IMG/VR virus record: IMGVR_UViG_3300038786_000220
Span: 1 to 24,205 of that record
DNA: 24,205 nucleotides
Source of the DNA: a virus
Direction: 5' to 3' (one strand)
Shown here: one piece after another, positions 8,380-17,726 of the stretch
Layout: each line of letters starts with the position of its first letter
Position numbering within the stretch: position 1 is the stretch's first letter
Program-made: the position numbers and the translations under genes
The notes under the pieces: generated by a model
The model's database searches: none
What the model was told of the DNA's origin: nothing
What the model saw: the letters and a program-made list of their open reading frames with translations, nothing else

Positions 8380-11300
8380 TTATATATTAGTCTCTGTTAT
8401 ATTTGGTGTTGAAAAATCAACAAGATTACTTCCAGAGCTATACACTCCACTATCGTTGTAATTATCTAACATTGATGATGTTATAGCATTAACGTTCTTA
8501 CCAGTAGCCTTATATTTAGAATAGACCTCAATATCAAATTGAAAATCATTATCATTAGAATCCAAGATATCTATTCCTATTTTCTTAGAATAAGTTAAGT
8601 TCCCAAATGTATTACTAGAAACACCACCAACTTTACCAGAACCAGTTGATCCTACTCCATAATAATCTGTCATTCTATATTGGAAAACAAGGTCAACTAC
8701 TATCGAATTCTCACTATTACCAGGTATTACTTTTTTACCTCTTTTATTACTTGAATCAACGACTATCGATTGTTTACTAAGAGGTGAAATATATAGAAAA
8801 GATCCACATGATTTTGCTCCAAGTAAATACTGGTCATTCGGTTCAAATGAATTCTTTAATGCTTTTCTAGCAATAAATTCACCTTCATTATTTTTAGCTA
8901 AAATTGCTCTAAATGGTGTTTGTTTTTTACCGAATGAATCAGAAGATCTCCTAGGAGTTGTTTTTGGCATACTAATAAATCCGTTTGAAGCTATTTCAAG
9001 AGCATTAAATCCACCAGTAGCAATAGGATGATCAATATGTATTAGTATGTTTGAATCATAAATATCTGTTCCTACTAAAGACGTTTCAATTAGACCTCTA
9101 GTTTTTCCATCAGGACCTTCAGCTGGTTCATCGCCAATATGTCCATTCCATATAAAATCATCAAGGGGTGATCCGCTTGGCTGATTATCGGGAAGAGAAA
9201 GACTTGTAAAATCTTTATATTCTAGATCTGTATTTCCTGTATCAGTTACAGTGCTTGGTTGTGGTATATTATAAGCTGTCGAAATACCATATTCGTAAGA
9301 ATCAACCCCTGATATATCTAAATGATCTATATCTCCACTTTGTCCGTCTGTTTCATTTAAATACAATCCATCATCATTTGCTATATTCTTATATCTAGAA
9401 TAAATAAACTGACCCTTTAGTTGCATTGATTGTATTGGACTTTCATTAAAGTAACTAGGACTACCAATACCAACGTCTTCTGAATCTAAATTCTGATAAA
9501 CAATAGGTACCATATCATAATTACCTTCTGTTGTATAATATGTATTTGATGAAACTTCTGAAGCGATTTCTCTTGTTCTTAATCCAAACACTCTTGCATT
9601 GCTAGAAGAAGGAGCTGGTTTTTCAACGTCCCCCAATACTCTAGCTATTAATTCTAAATCAGATGCTTGTGTATTTGCTAGTCTTATTTTAAAGTTTTTA
9701 GTAACAATAAATCCTTTATAATCCTCGGAAGGTATTTCATCTACGTAATATCCACCGAATACTTTAACAGTACTATTGTTAGTAACTGGCGTTACGTTAC
9801 CATCTTCATCAACGATCTGTACTAATAGTTCCCCTACCTTTCTTTCAATTTGTGCTCTTAATACTTTTATTTCATTTTGAAGTTCTAAAAGCTTATCATA
9901 AACTGAAATAGGATTTTGTTCTCCACTTAAAAAGCCTGAAGCTAACGCAGCTCCATTATGTGCAAAATAAGTTTCGTTAACCGTAAAAGAATCACCAATG
10001 TGATCATACAATCCAACAGATTCTAAATCTTCGTTTAGTGTAACTTTTAAATTATCTAATTCGTTTTGGTTAATTAAACTTGATATTGAATCAGTTGAAA
10101 GTTCCCCATCTGGAAATTCAACCTTAATAATTTCTGACCAATCACTCATTATAGGATTAGCAGGATATCCTGCCTCAGAAATAGATTTAACCATAATCTC
10201 TACAATTTCTCCAGAGCTTAATGGAACATCTAATGAATTAAAATTAACAACTTGTGCATCTTCTTCACTTTGAATACTCCAAAAATATTTACCATCTTCA
10301 TTTAATTCCCTTTCTCTAACAGGACTATAAACTTCTACCCAATTAGAAAAAGCTGCAGTCTTATTAGTTTGATTAGTAGAATCATTAAATCCTATTTGTT
10401 CAACCTGGCTAGTTTTACCAGAAGTAGATACGTATCTGTATCTAATCTTAAATTGAACTACTTCTTGTGAAACTTCTTCACCTATTGTCTTAGGTTCTGG
10501 TATTGGCCAAAATCCTCTAACTCTATATTTTGGAGTAACTTTAGTAATATCAGCAGACTCTGCTGATGCCTTTATTTCAGATACTATAGATGCATATAAC
10601 TTAGATTCTGATTCTCTTTCACTAACAAGAGATCTAAACTCATTATATTGTTTGTTTTTAGCAACTTTAGATTTAAACTTCTTAGTGTTTAATAAAGATT
10701 TTTTAGCTCGTATAGCCTCGTTAATATTAGATAAACTTTGTTCAGCTGAAGCTTTATCTGCTTTAAGTTGTTTAATTTTTTTAGTTGTAGTATTGTCAGT
10801 TAAATGTTTATTTATTTGAACAACTTTTAAATTATCAACAGTCACCGTAGGAGTAGTTGGTACTATACCAACACTTGATGGCGGTATGTAATCAACACTA
10901 AGTCCTTTAATAAACTGTCCAAAATCTGCAACTTCTTCGTTGTAATATGATGCTAGGTTTTTTACAGTTCCATCAACAGCAGAAATTTGTAGTTCATTTG
11001 AATAGAATCCAATACCAGGTGAATACTCATTTGATGGTATATTTGAAACAGGGTCTATTGGCTTAATAAATACAACTTGTCTTTCGTCAAATCCGATATT
11101 TATTTCAACTCCTAAATCAACATCGATGTCTTTGTATACTGATAACATATTTGATCCTACCATTATAGGTTCAAATCCTTCAATTAATTCTAACTCAACT
11201 TGTGATGTTGAGTTATCTATTGCTTTAACAATGTATCGTGTTCTTAATTCTCCAGAGTTAATAACTAGTGACTCTGCAACCTTTAAAACTTCAGTGTCCT

Positions 11301-12063
11301 GGATCGTTTTAGATGCGTCTGAGAACGTTAGCTTATTTAAAGTGAATAGTTTAATAGTCTTGGTTCGAGTCACACCGTCGACAACCTGTGACCTTTGTTC
11401 ATTAGATACTTTGGTTATATCAAAATCTCCATAATATCTTATAGTTCTTACAGGCATTTCAATAACCTCTGAATCTAAATAATGTTTTAATCCATTTTCA
11501 GCAATTGCTGTTTGAATAGCTTTATATGTTATTTCACTTTCTCCTTTATATAGTTCATCAAACTGATCCAATGTAGTAGGATCTGTTGAGTCAAATATAA
11601 ATCTTTCAATGTAAACTCTTTCAGTTTCAACAGGAAGTTGGCCACTAACATCTAATTTAATAGTTAGTAACGGATTTAAGAAATTTTCAAAGAATGAATT
11701 TAGTTTTGTGTTAAATTTAGTTGGCGCTGCAAGTGATTCAATTGGCTTAGAAGGACCCTTTAGTCTAGATGTATATAATTTTCTGAACGATCCATCCTTT
11801 AACCTAACATTTGATCCGCTACCTTCAATACCAGTCATCGATTCTAAATTAGTATTTAGTCTCTCGATTTCTCTCTTTAAATAACCGAAAGCTGGTATTT
11901 GAACAGATTTAACACCCTCATTAGTGGGGTCCCATAGATCTACTGTGACAGTTTCTTTGTCAGTAGAGATCGCTTCATTAATACGATTAAAAGTTTCTAA
12001 TGAATTAGTGTTTAATTCTAGAAACTGTTCAAGTAATTGTGATATTGAATTTTGTGCACTCAT
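8380..12063 (-). CDS. giant virion structural protein, 1227 residues, with coiled coils and FN3-like region
   Basis: Helical N-terminus (1-35), then a segment with the motif SNVRLKDGSFRKL (84-96). A strongly charged, probably coiled-coil stretch covers about 425-500 (KKIKQLKADKASAEQ and following). It leads into a beta region at about 512-652 with fibronectin-III-like features (YRVRGFWP, FKIRYRYVS, DWSEIIKVEFP). A second short coiled coil (YDKLLELQNEIKVLRAQIE, 722-740) precedes a long beta-rich C-terminus ending in Gly/Ser/Asn-rich sequence. This alternation of coiled coil and Ig-like folds is typical of phage baseplate and fibre-network proteins. Two bases separate it from the 653-residue gene upstream, so it is in the same transcription unit. 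Probably an outer baseplate or fibre component. No counterpart of T4 gp8, gp9 or gp10 can be recognised by eye. Confidence 0.78.
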   Translation of the reverse strand: MSAQNSISQLLEQFLELNTNSLETFNRINEAISTDKETVTVDLWDPTNEGVKSVQIPAFGYLKREIERLNTNLESMTGIEGSGSNVRLKDGSFRKLYTSRLKGPSKPIESLAAPTKFNTKLNSFFENFLNPLLTIKLDVSGQLPVETERVYIERFIFDSTDPTTLDQFDELYKGESEITYKAIQTAIAENGLKHYLDSEVIEMPVRTIRYYGDFDITKVSNEQRSQVVDGVTRTKTIKLFTLNKLTFSDASKTIQDTEVLKVAESLVINSGELRTRYIVKAIDNSTSQVELELIEGFEPIMVGSNMLSVYKDIDVDLGVEINIGFDERQVVFIKPIDPVSNIPSNEYSPGIGFYSNELQISAVDGTVKNLASYYNEEVADFGQFIKGLSVDYIPPSSVGIVPTTPTVTVDNLKVVQINKHLTDNTTTKKIKQLKADKASAEQSLSNINEAIRAKKSLLNTKKFKSKVAKNKQYNEFRSLVSERESESKLYASIVSEIKASAESADITKVTPKYRVRGFWPIPEPKTIGEEVSQEVVQFKIRYRYVSTSGKTSQVEQIGFNDSTNQTNKTAAFSNWVEVYSPVRERELNEDGKYFWSIQSEEDAQVVNFNSLDVPLSSGEIVEIMVKSISEAGYPANPIMSDWSEIIKVEFPDGELSTDSISSLINQNELDNLKVTLNEDLESVGLYDHIGDSFTVNETYFAHNGAALASGFLSGEQNPISVYDKLLELQNEIKVLRAQIERKVGELLVQIVDEDGNVTPVTNNSTVKVFGGYYVDEIPSEDYKGFIVTKNFKIRLANTQASDLELIARVLGDVEKPAPSSSNARVFGLRTREIASEVSSNTYYTTEGNYDMVPIVYQNLDSEDVGIGSPSYFNESPIQSMQLKGQFIYSRYKNIANDDGLYLNETDGQSGDIDHLDISGVDSYEYGISTAYNIPQPSTVTDTGNTDLEYKDFTSLSLPDNQPSGSPLDDFIWNGHIGDEPAEGPDGKTRGLIETSLVGTDIYDSNILIHIDHPIATGGFNALEIASNGFISMPKTTPRRSSDSFGKKQTPFRAILAKNNEGEFIARKALKNSFEPNDQYLLGAKSCGSFLYISPLSKQSIVVDSSNKRGKKVIPGNSENSIVVDLVFQYRMTDYYGVGSTGSGKVGGVSSNTFGNLTYSKKIGIDILDSNDNDFQFDIEVYSKYKATGKNVNAITSSMLDNYNDSGVYSSGSNLVDFSTPNITETNI

Positions 12064-12065
12064 AA

Positions 12066-14027
12066 TTATCTTATAATTTCAAGTTCGAATGTCTTGTTTA
12101 TTTCGTCAACGCAAACTAATTCAATATATGGCTTGTTACTTAATATCTCTCCGGAGTTAATCGAATTCTTTAATACCCACTTATTGCTTTTGCCTACATA
12201 TATTTTGATACCGTTATTATCTAGATTTACTATAGGATTTTTAAAAGTTATTTTGATAACTTGTCCTAATTTAAATGAAGTAACACTATCGTCTAAGTAT
12301 ATATCTAAATCATCTGAGAATGTCTCTTCATTTAAAAACACTCTAATCAAGTTATCATACTTTTTAATCCTAGTCCAAATTCCTAATCCGGAAGATGCTA
12401 AAGAAGGATTCAATGGTGAATTTGCATTAATATCCCCTAATACTTGATTAGAATTATAATCATAAATATTAGTTTTATTAATGTAATATCCGTAATTAGT
12501 ATTATTAATCTTTATTTTATTAGGAGTTGATTTATCAATAACAACACCATCTCCTGAACCTATAACATCAGTGTTATACTGGACCTCAGTTGGTATAGTA
12601 CCGCTAATTACTTGATTTAATCTTTTATTTGTTGATGATATAAGATCTAAAATAGATCCAGCATTTTTAAAATTTAATGAAGCTGCTTCTAATGCAGTTT
12701 CCATAGTTGCTACTTTAGATATCAACGTTGATTGTTCTACTGATGTTAACAATACGTTTTCTAATTCATTTAATCTAACATATAAGTCGTTATGTTTGTG
12801 ATTTGCTTCTGATAAAACTTTTGCTGCATTTTCAAGAGCACTTGTTGAATCAAAGAATATATCCATAGAAAAGGTAGAGTAGTCATTAATATTAGACTCG
12901 ATACCTACATTATCCAATGAAGAATTGAATTTTACATTTAATTTTAATGCAAACGCATTACCATTTAATCCAGTAACTTCATTTGGCTTATTTTTACTTA
13001 GTTCGGGTAAAGACCATCCAGTACTTCCTGGATCATATTTAAAATTATCTAGTATTATAACACCATATAAGTTAGTTGATCTATTTCCTGGATTAGATTT
13101 AGAATAAACGTCATAATAAACTAATATAGCATTAAATCTAAAATCTCCACCTCTTTTAGAAAAATCTAAAAGGCTGTTTAATTTTTTATCGTTAACAATA
13201 TTAGAATAAGTAGCTGAATTCCACTCAATTCCATAATTGTAAGATTCGTTTGTATTTATATTTAAGCTACCATCTGATGAATCACCGATAGATCTTAAAT
13301 TTATATTTGAATCAGGGTGATTTTGACCCTCTCTACCATTAATAGAAGTTTTAGGTATATATGAAGTAGCAGTTGTATTATAGTTTGATGATTTAAATAA
13401 AACAGTAGGTGTATATCCAACAGATGATGGTACATTTACAAAAACCTCATTATATGTGTCTCCGTTATAATTTTTATCGTTAGTCACATCAACATTTCCA
13501 AGGTATTTAACAACTTGGCTATATTCTGATCCAGTTTGTATTGAATCATCCTCTTCAACGTTCCTGTTATAACCGGCTTCTACTTCTTGAGAATTGGCTG
13601 TCCTTGTTCTAAACGCTCCAATGTGATTTAGCCACTTAAAAAATATCTTTTCAGAATCAGAATCATATAATGTATTATCAAAATCGTCATCGGATAAGAT
13701 AAAGTTTTCTAAGTTAAGTGCATAGTTTTGAAAAGACTGTGCAAAATGTCTATTTGCATTATCATCAGGATCTGTTCCATCATAATTAGGTGCTAATCCA
13801 CCTCCATCTACAGGACCACCTTCGTATAAATTATCAAATTGAATATAATTACTAGTTGCACCTTCAGTTGGCTCAGCGACAACTGGCATATCTAACAATG
13901 CAAATTTTGAATATTCAAAAACAATATCCGGATTATAATATGCACGAGTAAGGTCCTTAGCTGCACTAGAAAATGCATACATAGTACCTCCTTGTTCCTG
14001 TGGAATTCTAATTAATGGTGTAGCCAT
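12066..14027 (-). CDS. virion structural protein, 653 residues (probable baseplate component)
   Basis: N-terminus MATPLIRIPQEQGGTMYAFS, then a region rich in acidic and aromatic residues that contains SEKIFFKWLNHIGAFRTRT (125-143). A beta-rich middle follows to about 390, a helical, probably coiled-coil stretch at about 393-473, and a beta-rich C-terminal domain of about 150 residues. The coiled coil suggests trimerisation, as in proteins linking baseplate and fibres. It lies directly between the 187-residue and 1227-residue structural genes (gaps of 17 and 2 bases). The leader before the ATG at 14027 is A-rich and lacks a Shine-Dalgarno. A perfect AAGGAGGT lies inside the gene, 3 bases before Met16, which could mark an internal start. 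I keep the upstream start because the first 15 residues read as ordinary protein. The family is not recognised by name. Confidence 0.8.
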   Translation of the reverse strand: MATPLIRIPQEQGGTMYAFSSAAKDLTRAYYNPDIVFEYSKFALLDMPVVAEPTEGATSNYIQFDNLYEGGPVDGGGLAPNYDGTDPDDNANRHFAQSFQNYALNLENFILSDDDFDNTLYDSDSEKIFFKWLNHIGAFRTRTANSQEVEAGYNRNVEEDDSIQTGSEYSQVVKYLGNVDVTNDKNYNGDTYNEVFVNVPSSVGYTPTVLFKSSNYNTTATSYIPKTSINGREGQNHPDSNINLRSIGDSSDGSLNINTNESYNYGIEWNSATYSNIVNDKKLNSLLDFSKRGGDFRFNAILVYYDVYSKSNPGNRSTNLYGVIILDNFKYDPGSTGWSLPELSKNKPNEVTGLNGNAFALKLNVKFNSSLDNVGIESNINDYSTFSMDIFFDSTSALENAAKVLSEANHKHNDLYVRLNELENVLLTSVEQSTLISKVATMETALEAASLNFKNAGSILDLISSTNKRLNQVISGTIPTEVQYNTDVIGSGDGVVIDKSTPNKIKINNTNYGYYINKTNIYDYNSNQVLGDINANSPLNPSLASSGLGIWTRIKKYDNLIRVFLNEETFSDDLDIYLDDSVTSFKLGQVIKITFKNPIVNLDNNGIKIYVGKSNKWVLKNSINSGEILSNKPYIELVCVDEINKTFELEIIR

Positions 14028-14044
14028 TTATTTGTTTAATTTTT

Positions 14045-14608
14045 TTAAAATGTTAATGTAGTGTTAGCATGTGAAATAACATACCAATATCCATTAGCAT
14101 ATCTAACAGTTAATGTCCCATTATCATATATTACAAAGTTAGTTGCAACTCCTGCTATATTTGTAGCATCTATCGTAGCACCCGATGCTCCTGATGCTAT
14201 AAATGTAACTGTTTGACCAGCACTTCCATTGCTTATTATGTTAACTCCAGATAAATCATCGGCATTTAAGATATAAGTTGTCTTTAAATATGTTTGCTCA
14301 GATGGCATTACAGATACCTCCGCAATAGAGTCTCGCATTCCACCTGCTAATATTAAAGAACCGTTTAATGTAACAGGTAACGAAGCTGTTATGTCTGATG
14401 AATTAACTATAAAAGATGATGTCCCGTTATTTGTTAAGCTTAAACCAGATGCACCAATATTACCAGTAAGCGTTAAAGATTGTGAATCTGTATCTAATAG
14501 ATCAGCAATATTTGATACTTGATCGTTAATCGATTCGAAGTTATCATTAATTACTATCCTTGATGAAGATAAACTATCTGTTCCTAAAATTTTTGTTAGA
14601 CTTGCCAT
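14045..14608 (-). CDS. short fibre/tail structural protein, 187 residues
   Basis: Residues 1-35 contain SLSSSRIVINDNFESIND, a phage-fibre-type N-terminal motif (a polar stretch, then IN-x-NF) comparable to the docking segments of the two collagen-like fibres (YNFDQL, FNFGQL). A short helical linker (about 28-42) follows. The remainder (45-187) is a Gly/Ser/Thr/Asn-rich beta repeat (LTLTGNIGASGLSLTNNGTS style), as expected of a beta-helical or beta-prism fibre shaft. It has no Cys and no enzyme motif. The stop of the 947-residue gene directly abuts this ATG, so translational coupling is likely. Probably a small trimeric fibre or decoration of the baseplate. The exact function is unknown. Confidence 0.75.
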   Translation of the reverse strand: MASLTKILGTDSLSSSRIVINDNFESINDQVSNIADLLDTDSQSLTLTGNIGASGLSLTNNGTSSFIVNSSDITASLPVTLNGSLILAGGMRDSIAEVSVMPSEQTYLKTTYILNADDLSGVNIISNGSAGQTVTFIASGASGATIDATNIAGVATNFVIYDNGTLTVRYANGYWYVISHANTTLTF

Positions 14609-17452
14609 TTAAATTATGTTTAAAATATTTTTAATTGTTGTATTCGTATTTCCGTTAGAATCTAATAAATCCAATTCTACCGTGTAATATCCTTTATGTT
14701 TAAATAAATGAGTTAGTATTGGATTATTATAATATATATCTTCTACATTTAACGTATTATTAATTACTTTCCACTGTTCTGAAATTATCCCAGGCATGTT
14801 TGTTAAATCATAAGAAAACGTAACGTGATTTAATTTATGTAATTCAACCAAGTTATTTATTATATATGTATCATCAAAACCTGGGTTATAACTTATGAAG
14901 TTTAATTTTTCAACAATCATACTATCTATATTGTCATTATTAAAGTAAACATTACTAAAATCATAACTACGAGTAGCTTCTTTACCAACACATAATATGT
15001 ATATGCATTCATCTACCGTGTTCTCTTCTAAATCGCCGTCATTATCAACATCTTTAAAAATAGGATTAAAATTAAATTTAGTTAATATAGGGTGATCTAT
15101 TGAATCTAAACTAGATAACTCATCAACAACTCCTTGCCATTTTAATAAATCAGTAGGACTTCCGTTAGGGAAATCACTTGTTATTATGTAAGAATCTGTA
15201 ATAGTTTTACCATCCATCGGATTAATTTGTTCAATCATAATAGGATGTACATTAGACTCTCCTAGTATTTTAATTTGAAAAGATGAATTTATATCTCCGC
15301 CAATTCTTGTCATTTTCCAAGTTACTTCAGGTCCGTCATCCCATACATGTGTTTTAAGATCAGCCCATTGATACGGTCCAGGTGTTTCATTAAAACCACT
15401 AGGTTTTAAAACATCTAAATACCTTCTAACAGTAGAGTGTTGTATTCCAACGTCAAACTCATCATAAACATAATTACTACGATCCATTGTTAAATAGTAT
15501 GTACCAATAACGTCATTGACAGGAATTAAATTCTCTCTAGACCAATCCCAATCTGATCCACTATTATCCCATGCATGTTTGTAATTTTTCCAGTCTAATT
15601 GAGGAGGTGCTAATTGAGTTAATCCGTAAATTTCAACGTTTTTATTCTTAACCTCTATCCATTCGCTGTTAATCTTAGTACTTTTAACATTGTATAAATC
15701 ATATAAGTTAGTTTCAACACTATAAGATCCAGCATACGGTAAAGTTAACGGCATGTTATTATACTCATCAATAGGTCCTCTAAAAGATCTATTGTAATCC
15801 CTAGGTCCTGTTAATACCCATTCAATCTCATAGACACCACGATGCCACCAATTTTCCCACGTTAATAAATTATTAATAGTAGAATCATGATCTGCCATAT
15901 ATAAATCTAAGATATTACCTTGTTCATTTGTAGCAGATGCATCAGTTTTCATTACTTGTATTGCACTAGATACTTCAGCATCTTCAGCATCTTCCCATGT
16001 AAGATCAGCTAGATTCCATTCACCATCTTCTATTCCTTTAACATGCAAAGAGATAGGAGCTCCAATTGGAATTCCATCAATTGTATTAAACGTATTTAAA
16101 TTATTATCATAATACCCTTCATAGAAATTATTAATAGACTCTACAATACTCAGTTTATCATCTTTTGATATTGAATTAAAGTCTTGTCTAATACCAGTAA
16201 GTCTGTAATCTACTTTACGGAGATCTTCTATGAATATATCTCTTTTTGCTGGTACTTTAGTGGTCTTGAACTCAACACCTGCATTTTGTACTTTAATATT
16301 ATGTTGATTGTTCCATACATTTTGATTAAACTGAGAGAAATAGTCACCTTCTCCAGTTATATCTACTATTTTAGCTTGTAATGGAAGATATTCTTTTTGT
16401 AGTTTCTTTTTTAATCCATATAACTTAATTAAAACTTCATCAGGGCTATAATCCATAGTCTCTTTAACGGTAGGGATATCCCATTCGTCTTGTAAACCAG
16501 TTGGTGCATTTAATCGATATACTAATGAGAACCTAGAAGTTTTCTTCTGATTTGAATTAGGTAAATCGTTTCCTTTATTTTTATCAGCTAAAAAACCAAT
16601 AGTATCTTGGTTTGGAATGGCAACCGCCTTTAGTTTTCCGAAATTTTCAGATTGCTCATTAATGTTTAACCAGTATTCCTTTAAAGTTATTTTATCATAT
16701 CCGAAGAAATCAATAGCGTTTAATATAGCTTTGTATGTTCCTATAAATGGTTTAATTTGAGACGCTTGTAGTAATAATTCTTTACGTTTCTGATTTAATA
16801 TTATATGATCAGGTGATTGCTCTTGTATATTAGAATCCCTAAAGATATAATAATCTAAATTATCAAGATTCATACCCATATTATCTAACAAAACCTTTAA
16901 TCTCTCGTCTTCTCCTTCAACCTCACCATATACCTTTATAGATGCAATTTCTCTTGTCTCAATACCATTTACTACTTCAATAACGCTTAAAGTTCTAATG
17001 TGAAAACCTTCAGTATCTGACGATAGAGCAGCTTGTACAACAATAGGACGTGCATGTATTTGGCCTGTCACTAACTTCTTACCAATAAATGTTTGGCTAG
17101 ATGTGCTTGATGGTAGTAAACTACTTGATTGTTCTTTATCTATTTTAATATTAAATTCACCAGCTTCAGCCTTCGCACTATATAGAAATATATCGGTACT
17201 TGTATTATAGTCATCATTAAATCTAAACTTAAAGCTCACTTCACCATCTGCTTCAGCAATTGGAGTAGTATGCAAATCTTCACCTAAAGGTCCTTCGACT
17301 TCTTCTAAAATATGTAAAGTCAAGGTTTCATATAATCCTGTAGAAACCAATGGAAGATATGAAACACCTTGCCATAACTCTAATTCAGAATTATATATTA
17401 AATTTAAGTCGTTGGACTCGTTATCAAAAAATCTTAGATTATTATAAGCCAT
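14609..17452 (-). CDS. large baseplate wedge-type protein at the gp7 position, 947 residues
   Basis: It follows the gp6-like gene with only the 90-codon gene between, the place held by gene 7 in T4, whose product (1032 residues) binds two gp6 copies in each wedge. Visible parts: a beta-rich N-terminal third; a well-defined helical motif at about 220-262 (KRKELLLQASQIKPFIGTY, then AIDFFGY and LKEYW); Ig/PKD-like segments at about 537-600 (YEIEWVLTGP ... GSYSVETNLYDLYN) and at the C-terminus, about 880-947 (WKVINN ... GYYTVELDLLDSNGN). Assignment as a gp7 analogue rests on position and size. I see no diagnostic gp7 signature, and a fibre-connecting role is the alternative. Its start is 1 base after the stop of the 90-codon gene, and its stop abuts the next ATG. 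Confidence 0.7.
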   Translation of the reverse strand: MAYNNLRFFDNESNDLNLIYNSELELWQGVSYLPLVSTGLYETLTLHILEEVEGPLGEDLHTTPIAEADGEVSFKFRFNDDYNTSTDIFLYSAKAEAGEFNIKIDKEQSSSLLPSSTSSQTFIGKKLVTGQIHARPIVVQAALSSDTEGFHIRTLSVIEVVNGIETREIASIKVYGEVEGEDERLKVLLDNMGMNLDNLDYYIFRDSNIQEQSPDHIILNQKRKELLLQASQIKPFIGTYKAILNAIDFFGYDKITLKEYWLNINEQSENFGKLKAVAIPNQDTIGFLADKNKGNDLPNSNQKKTSRFSLVYRLNAPTGLQDEWDIPTVKETMDYSPDEVLIKLYGLKKKLQKEYLPLQAKIVDITGEGDYFSQFNQNVWNNQHNIKVQNAGVEFKTTKVPAKRDIFIEDLRKVDYRLTGIRQDFNSISKDDKLSIVESINNFYEGYYDNNLNTFNTIDGIPIGAPISLHVKGIEDGEWNLADLTWEDAEDAEVSSAIQVMKTDASATNEQGNILDLYMADHDSTINNLLTWENWWHRGVYEIEWVLTGPRDYNRSFRGPIDEYNNMPLTLPYAGSYSVETNLYDLYNVKSTKINSEWIEVKNKNVEIYGLTQLAPPQLDWKNYKHAWDNSGSDWDWSRENLIPVNDVIGTYYLTMDRSNYVYDEFDVGIQHSTVRRYLDVLKPSGFNETPGPYQWADLKTHVWDDGPEVTWKMTRIGGDINSSFQIKILGESNVHPIMIEQINPMDGKTITDSYIITSDFPNGSPTDLLKWQGVVDELSSLDSIDHPILTKFNFNPIFKDVDNDGDLEENTVDECIYILCVGKEATRSYDFSNVYFNNDNIDSMIVEKLNFISYNPGFDDTYIINNLVELHKLNHVTFSYDLTNMPGIISEQWKVINNTLNVEDIYYNNPILTHLFKHKGYYTVELDLLDSNGNTNTTIKNILNII

Positions 17453-17453
17453 A

Positions 17454-17726
17454 TTATCTAAAGTTTTTATAGTCTTTTTTTGTTGTGTACGATTTAAAGC
17501 CTTTTAGAAATGTAACTGAATCAATAAGATCCGACAATATCTTTTGGATTAAAATTACAAAGTCATTCATTCTAGCATTTCTGTAAATGTAAGGAGATAA
17601 TGAGTTCTTTAAAACATTATTAGTATAATCATTAACTTTGTTCTTACGATTATCGACCGCCGTTTCTCTAACACTATACGTTCTTTTCTGTCTACTCTTA
17701 AACAGATTTTGTATTAATGATGCCAT
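17454..17726 (-). CDS. small basic protein between gp6-like and gp7-position genes
   Basis: 90 residues, rich in Lys and Arg (for example KSRQKR, NRKNK, TTKKDYK at the C-terminus). A central helix-forming part (MNDFVILIQKILSDLIDSVTF, about 53-73) is amphipathic and not a clear membrane span. The ATG shares its first base with the stop of the 606-residue gene (TAATG arrangement), so it is translationally coupled and probably made in fixed ratio to the wedge proteins. The tight packing and clean frame make it a real gene. Its family is unknown to me. A small wedge cofactor or assembly chaperone would fit its location but is only a guess. Confidence 0.75.
   Translation of the reverse strand: MASLIQNLFKSRQKRTYSVRETAVDNRKNKVNDYTNNVLKNSLSPYIYRNARMNDFVILIQKILSDLIDSVTFLKGFKSYTTKKDYKNFR

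Noticed and set aside
12052-12447. 131-codon open frame on the plus strand
   Set aside because: It lies wholly opposite the well-supported end of the 653-residue gene, has no protein-like features or leader, and mirrors its codons. The same holds for plus-strand frames at 6518-6862, 11126-11434, 1718-1912, 7103-7291, 16184-16381, 18642-18869, 12925-13107 and 22803-23042.
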